Positions 5,171-6,346 of a stretch of DNA of 6,346 nucleotides are shown in pieces. Source of the stretch: Clostridiales bacterium (GTDB lineage Bacteria > Bacillota_A > Clostridia > Oscillospirales > Acutalibacteraceae); the NCBI GenBank assembly GCA_009774735.1, contig VSOH01000092.1, positions 1 to 6,346 on the forward strand. Reading direction: 5' to 3'. Made by a program: the position numbers and the translations under genes. How positions within the stretch are numbered: the stretch's first letter is position 1; the number at the start of each line of letters is the position of its first letter. The notes beneath the pieces are model-generated. The model had not been told where the DNA came from. It saw only the letters and a list, made by a program, of their open reading frames with translations, and searched no databases.

Positions 5171-5216
5171 AAGCCTTGCGATTTTAACAAATTGCAAGGC
5201 TTTTGTGCGTTTTTTT
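5169..5216. terminator. Strong intrinsic terminator
   Basis: AAAAGCCTTGC (5169-5179) pairs with GCAAGGCTTTT (5194-5204). The helix continues inward through a G-U and AT pairs to a TAAC loop, about 16 bp in all. In the plus direction GTGCG then seven Ts (5210-5216) follow. In the minus direction the stem ends in TTTT followed by AAATTGTTTT, so it can also serve the MraY-like gene that converges from the right. Confidence 0.9.
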
Positions 5217-5282
5217 GTTATTCACATTTCAATACGAATTATATAGCTTTGATTTGTTTCTAATACCATTAAGCACGATTAG

Positions 5283-6239
5283 CTATCTGCAAAGGATGAA
5301 TTGAATCGTTGAAATAAATAATTGAATTATGCTAAATCTGATTAGAACCTGTGTATCAGACCAACCATGATTTTTTCTCATTTCATCGTGAATAGGAGTA
5401 CGAACATTTTTCAATACCTCTATTTTTAAAAATCTTTTGAGAAAAATTTTAATTAATCCGGCTATTCCGTCAACAAGCAATACTGCTGATAGTAACAAAT
5501 AGCTCAGTGGGTGTGATGATTTTAAAATCAATAATACAATCATTATACCAAGAGGTCTTGAGCCTGCATCACCCATAAGCTGCGAACTGGGACTGGTATT
5601 AAAGCACAGATACGAAATTAAAATTCCAACCATAATAAAGCTGAAAACAGCATATTGCTCACCGATTTGATTGAAAAATATTAAAGAAATGCTCAGGAGA
5701 GATATTATACTTAATGAACCGCACAAACCATCTACGCCATCGGAACAATTGGTAACATTAATACCAATCCAAAGCAAAATCGTTGAAAGTACGACATACA
5801 AAACAGGATGTATATAGATTTCATAACTGAAAATCAAGATTGTAGTGGAGTTGTTACAAACAAAAACAATAGATATAACAATACAAATTATTAAGTCAAT
5901 AAAGCCTTTTTTATAATCTGACCAGGGATTATCTGATGCATCATCAAGATATCCGCTCAGCATTTCAAGAAAAATTAATATATCATAGCATATCAGTTCT
6001 TTCGTAATCGGCAACAAAAAGACAGAGCAAAGCACAAATATGCATATCATTATTAAGCCTACTCCTCTTATTTTTCCTTTTGATGCTTTTCCGTTTACAG
6101 CAAATGCTCGGCCTTTGTCTTTGGGCAGAAATGGTAATTTTAATTTTAACAATATAAAGCAAATTGCAAATGCTACTACAGTCACAATTGCAATATATTG
6201 CTGCGTATTTATAAAACTATCTAAAATAGAATATAACAT
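5283..6239 (-). CDS. MraY-like phospho-N-acetylmuramoyl-pentapeptide transferase family protein
   Basis: The 318-residue protein is a polyprenyl-phosphate sugar-1-phosphate transferase with about ten membrane helices, at the normal length for MraY. It shows PKDKGRAFAVNGK (39-51) and GKIRGVGLI, the catalytic acidic pair Asp99-Asp100 in YLDDAS, a nucleotide-site loop TNCSDGVDGL (163-172), MGDAGSRPLG with Asp224, and the terminal HDEMRKNHGWSDTQ (284-297) in the place of the MraY histidine motif. These fit the muramoyl-pentapeptide branch better than WecA/TagO. The expected reaction joins a UDP-linked amino sugar phosphate (UDP-MurNAc-pentapeptide in MraY) to undecaprenyl phosphate at the inner membrane face, making lipid I. 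The ATG at 6239 has AGGAAG at 6247-6252 (7-base spacer). It stands alone with no mur, fts or mur-ligase neighbour, so it may be a second MraY or an MraY-like enzyme for another glycan. Confidence 0.85.
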   Translation of the reverse strand: MLYSILDSFINTQQYIAIVTVVAFAICFILLKLKLPFLPKDKGRAFAVNGKASKGKIRGVGLIMICIFVLCSVFLLPITKELICYDILIFLEMLSGYLDDASDNPWSDYKKGFIDLIICIVISIVFVCNNSTTILIFSYEIYIHPVLYVVLSTILLWIGINVTNCSDGVDGLCGSLSIISLLSISLIFFNQIGEQYAVFSFIMVGILISYLCFNTSPSSQLMGDAGSRPLGIMIVLLILKSSHPLSYLLLSAVLLVDGIAGLIKIFLKRFLKIEVLKNVRTPIHDEMRKNHGWSDTQVLIRFSIIQLFISTIQFILCR

Positions 6240-6271
6240 ATTTAAACTTCCTAACTAATTTATTCAAAATT

Positions 6272-6299
6272 ATTATAAGATAAACTTTTATATAGTCAA
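6272..6299 (-). promoter_or_regulatory. Promoter of the MraY-like gene
   Basis: On the minus strand TTGACT (6294-6299) and a perfect TATAAT (6272-6277) are 16 bases apart. Transcription would start near 6265, leaving a leader of about 25 bases with AGGAAG. This near-consensus promoter shows that the gene is transcribed on its own rather than from an upstream cell-wall operon. The remaining bases to 6346 hold no other feature I can see. Confidence 0.8.
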
Positions 6300-6346
6300 C
6301 TAAGTAAACCTGAATCCGTAAGACCTATGTTCTACAATTATATTAC

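Overview
The window comes from a low-GC Gram-positive bacterium, most likely a gut-type member of the Clostridia (Ruminococcus/Oscillospiraceae or Lachnospiraceae-like). This rests on AT-rich intergenic DNA, strong AGGAGG-type ribosome binding sites, TTGACA/TATAAT promoters (often with an extended TGn), hairpin-plus-T terminators, and protein families typical of that class. It looks like an ordinary chromosomal region: no insertion sequence, integrase, CRISPR array, tRNA or rRNA was seen.

Left end (1-1936, all on the minus strand): a BceRS-type two-component system, response regulator then short intramembrane-sensing histidine kinase. It is followed by the first 30 codons of its probable target, a BceA-like ABC transporter ATPase that runs off the window. 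A perfect inverted repeat of the BceR operator type (TTACA-N4-TGTAA) lies in the gap before the transporter gene. Together these suggest a peptide-antibiotic sensing and detoxification module: the kinase works with the transporter, and the regulator switches on the transporter operon.

Divergent to it (1965-2402, plus strand): a strong -10 leads into a structured leader. Its first hairpin has a GCCG loop, its second hairpin carries GGCC in the loop, and the second hairpin extends into an intrinsic terminator. The leader precedes a 96-codon gene that is recognisably the C-terminus of a MATE multidrug exporter. The architecture and the MATE context fit a guanidine-IV (mepA-motif) riboswitch whose target has lost most of its coding sequence by an internal deletion. 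This is the most notable feature of the window.

Middle (2407-5021): a bidirectional terminator, a complete adenylate-forming acyl-CoA synthetase on the minus strand, a 200-bp divergent promoter region, and a plus-strand membrane protein of the DUF2238/YjdF-like type.

Right end (5022-6346): a structured, gene-free stretch with a possible non-coding RNA, a very strong terminator, and a stand-alone MraY-like phosphosugar-prenyl-phosphate transferase on the minus strand with its own near-consensus promoter. I see no wholly new system. The items most worth checking are the riboswitch in front of a decayed exporter, the structured RNA at 5024-5170, and the orphan MraY paralogue.
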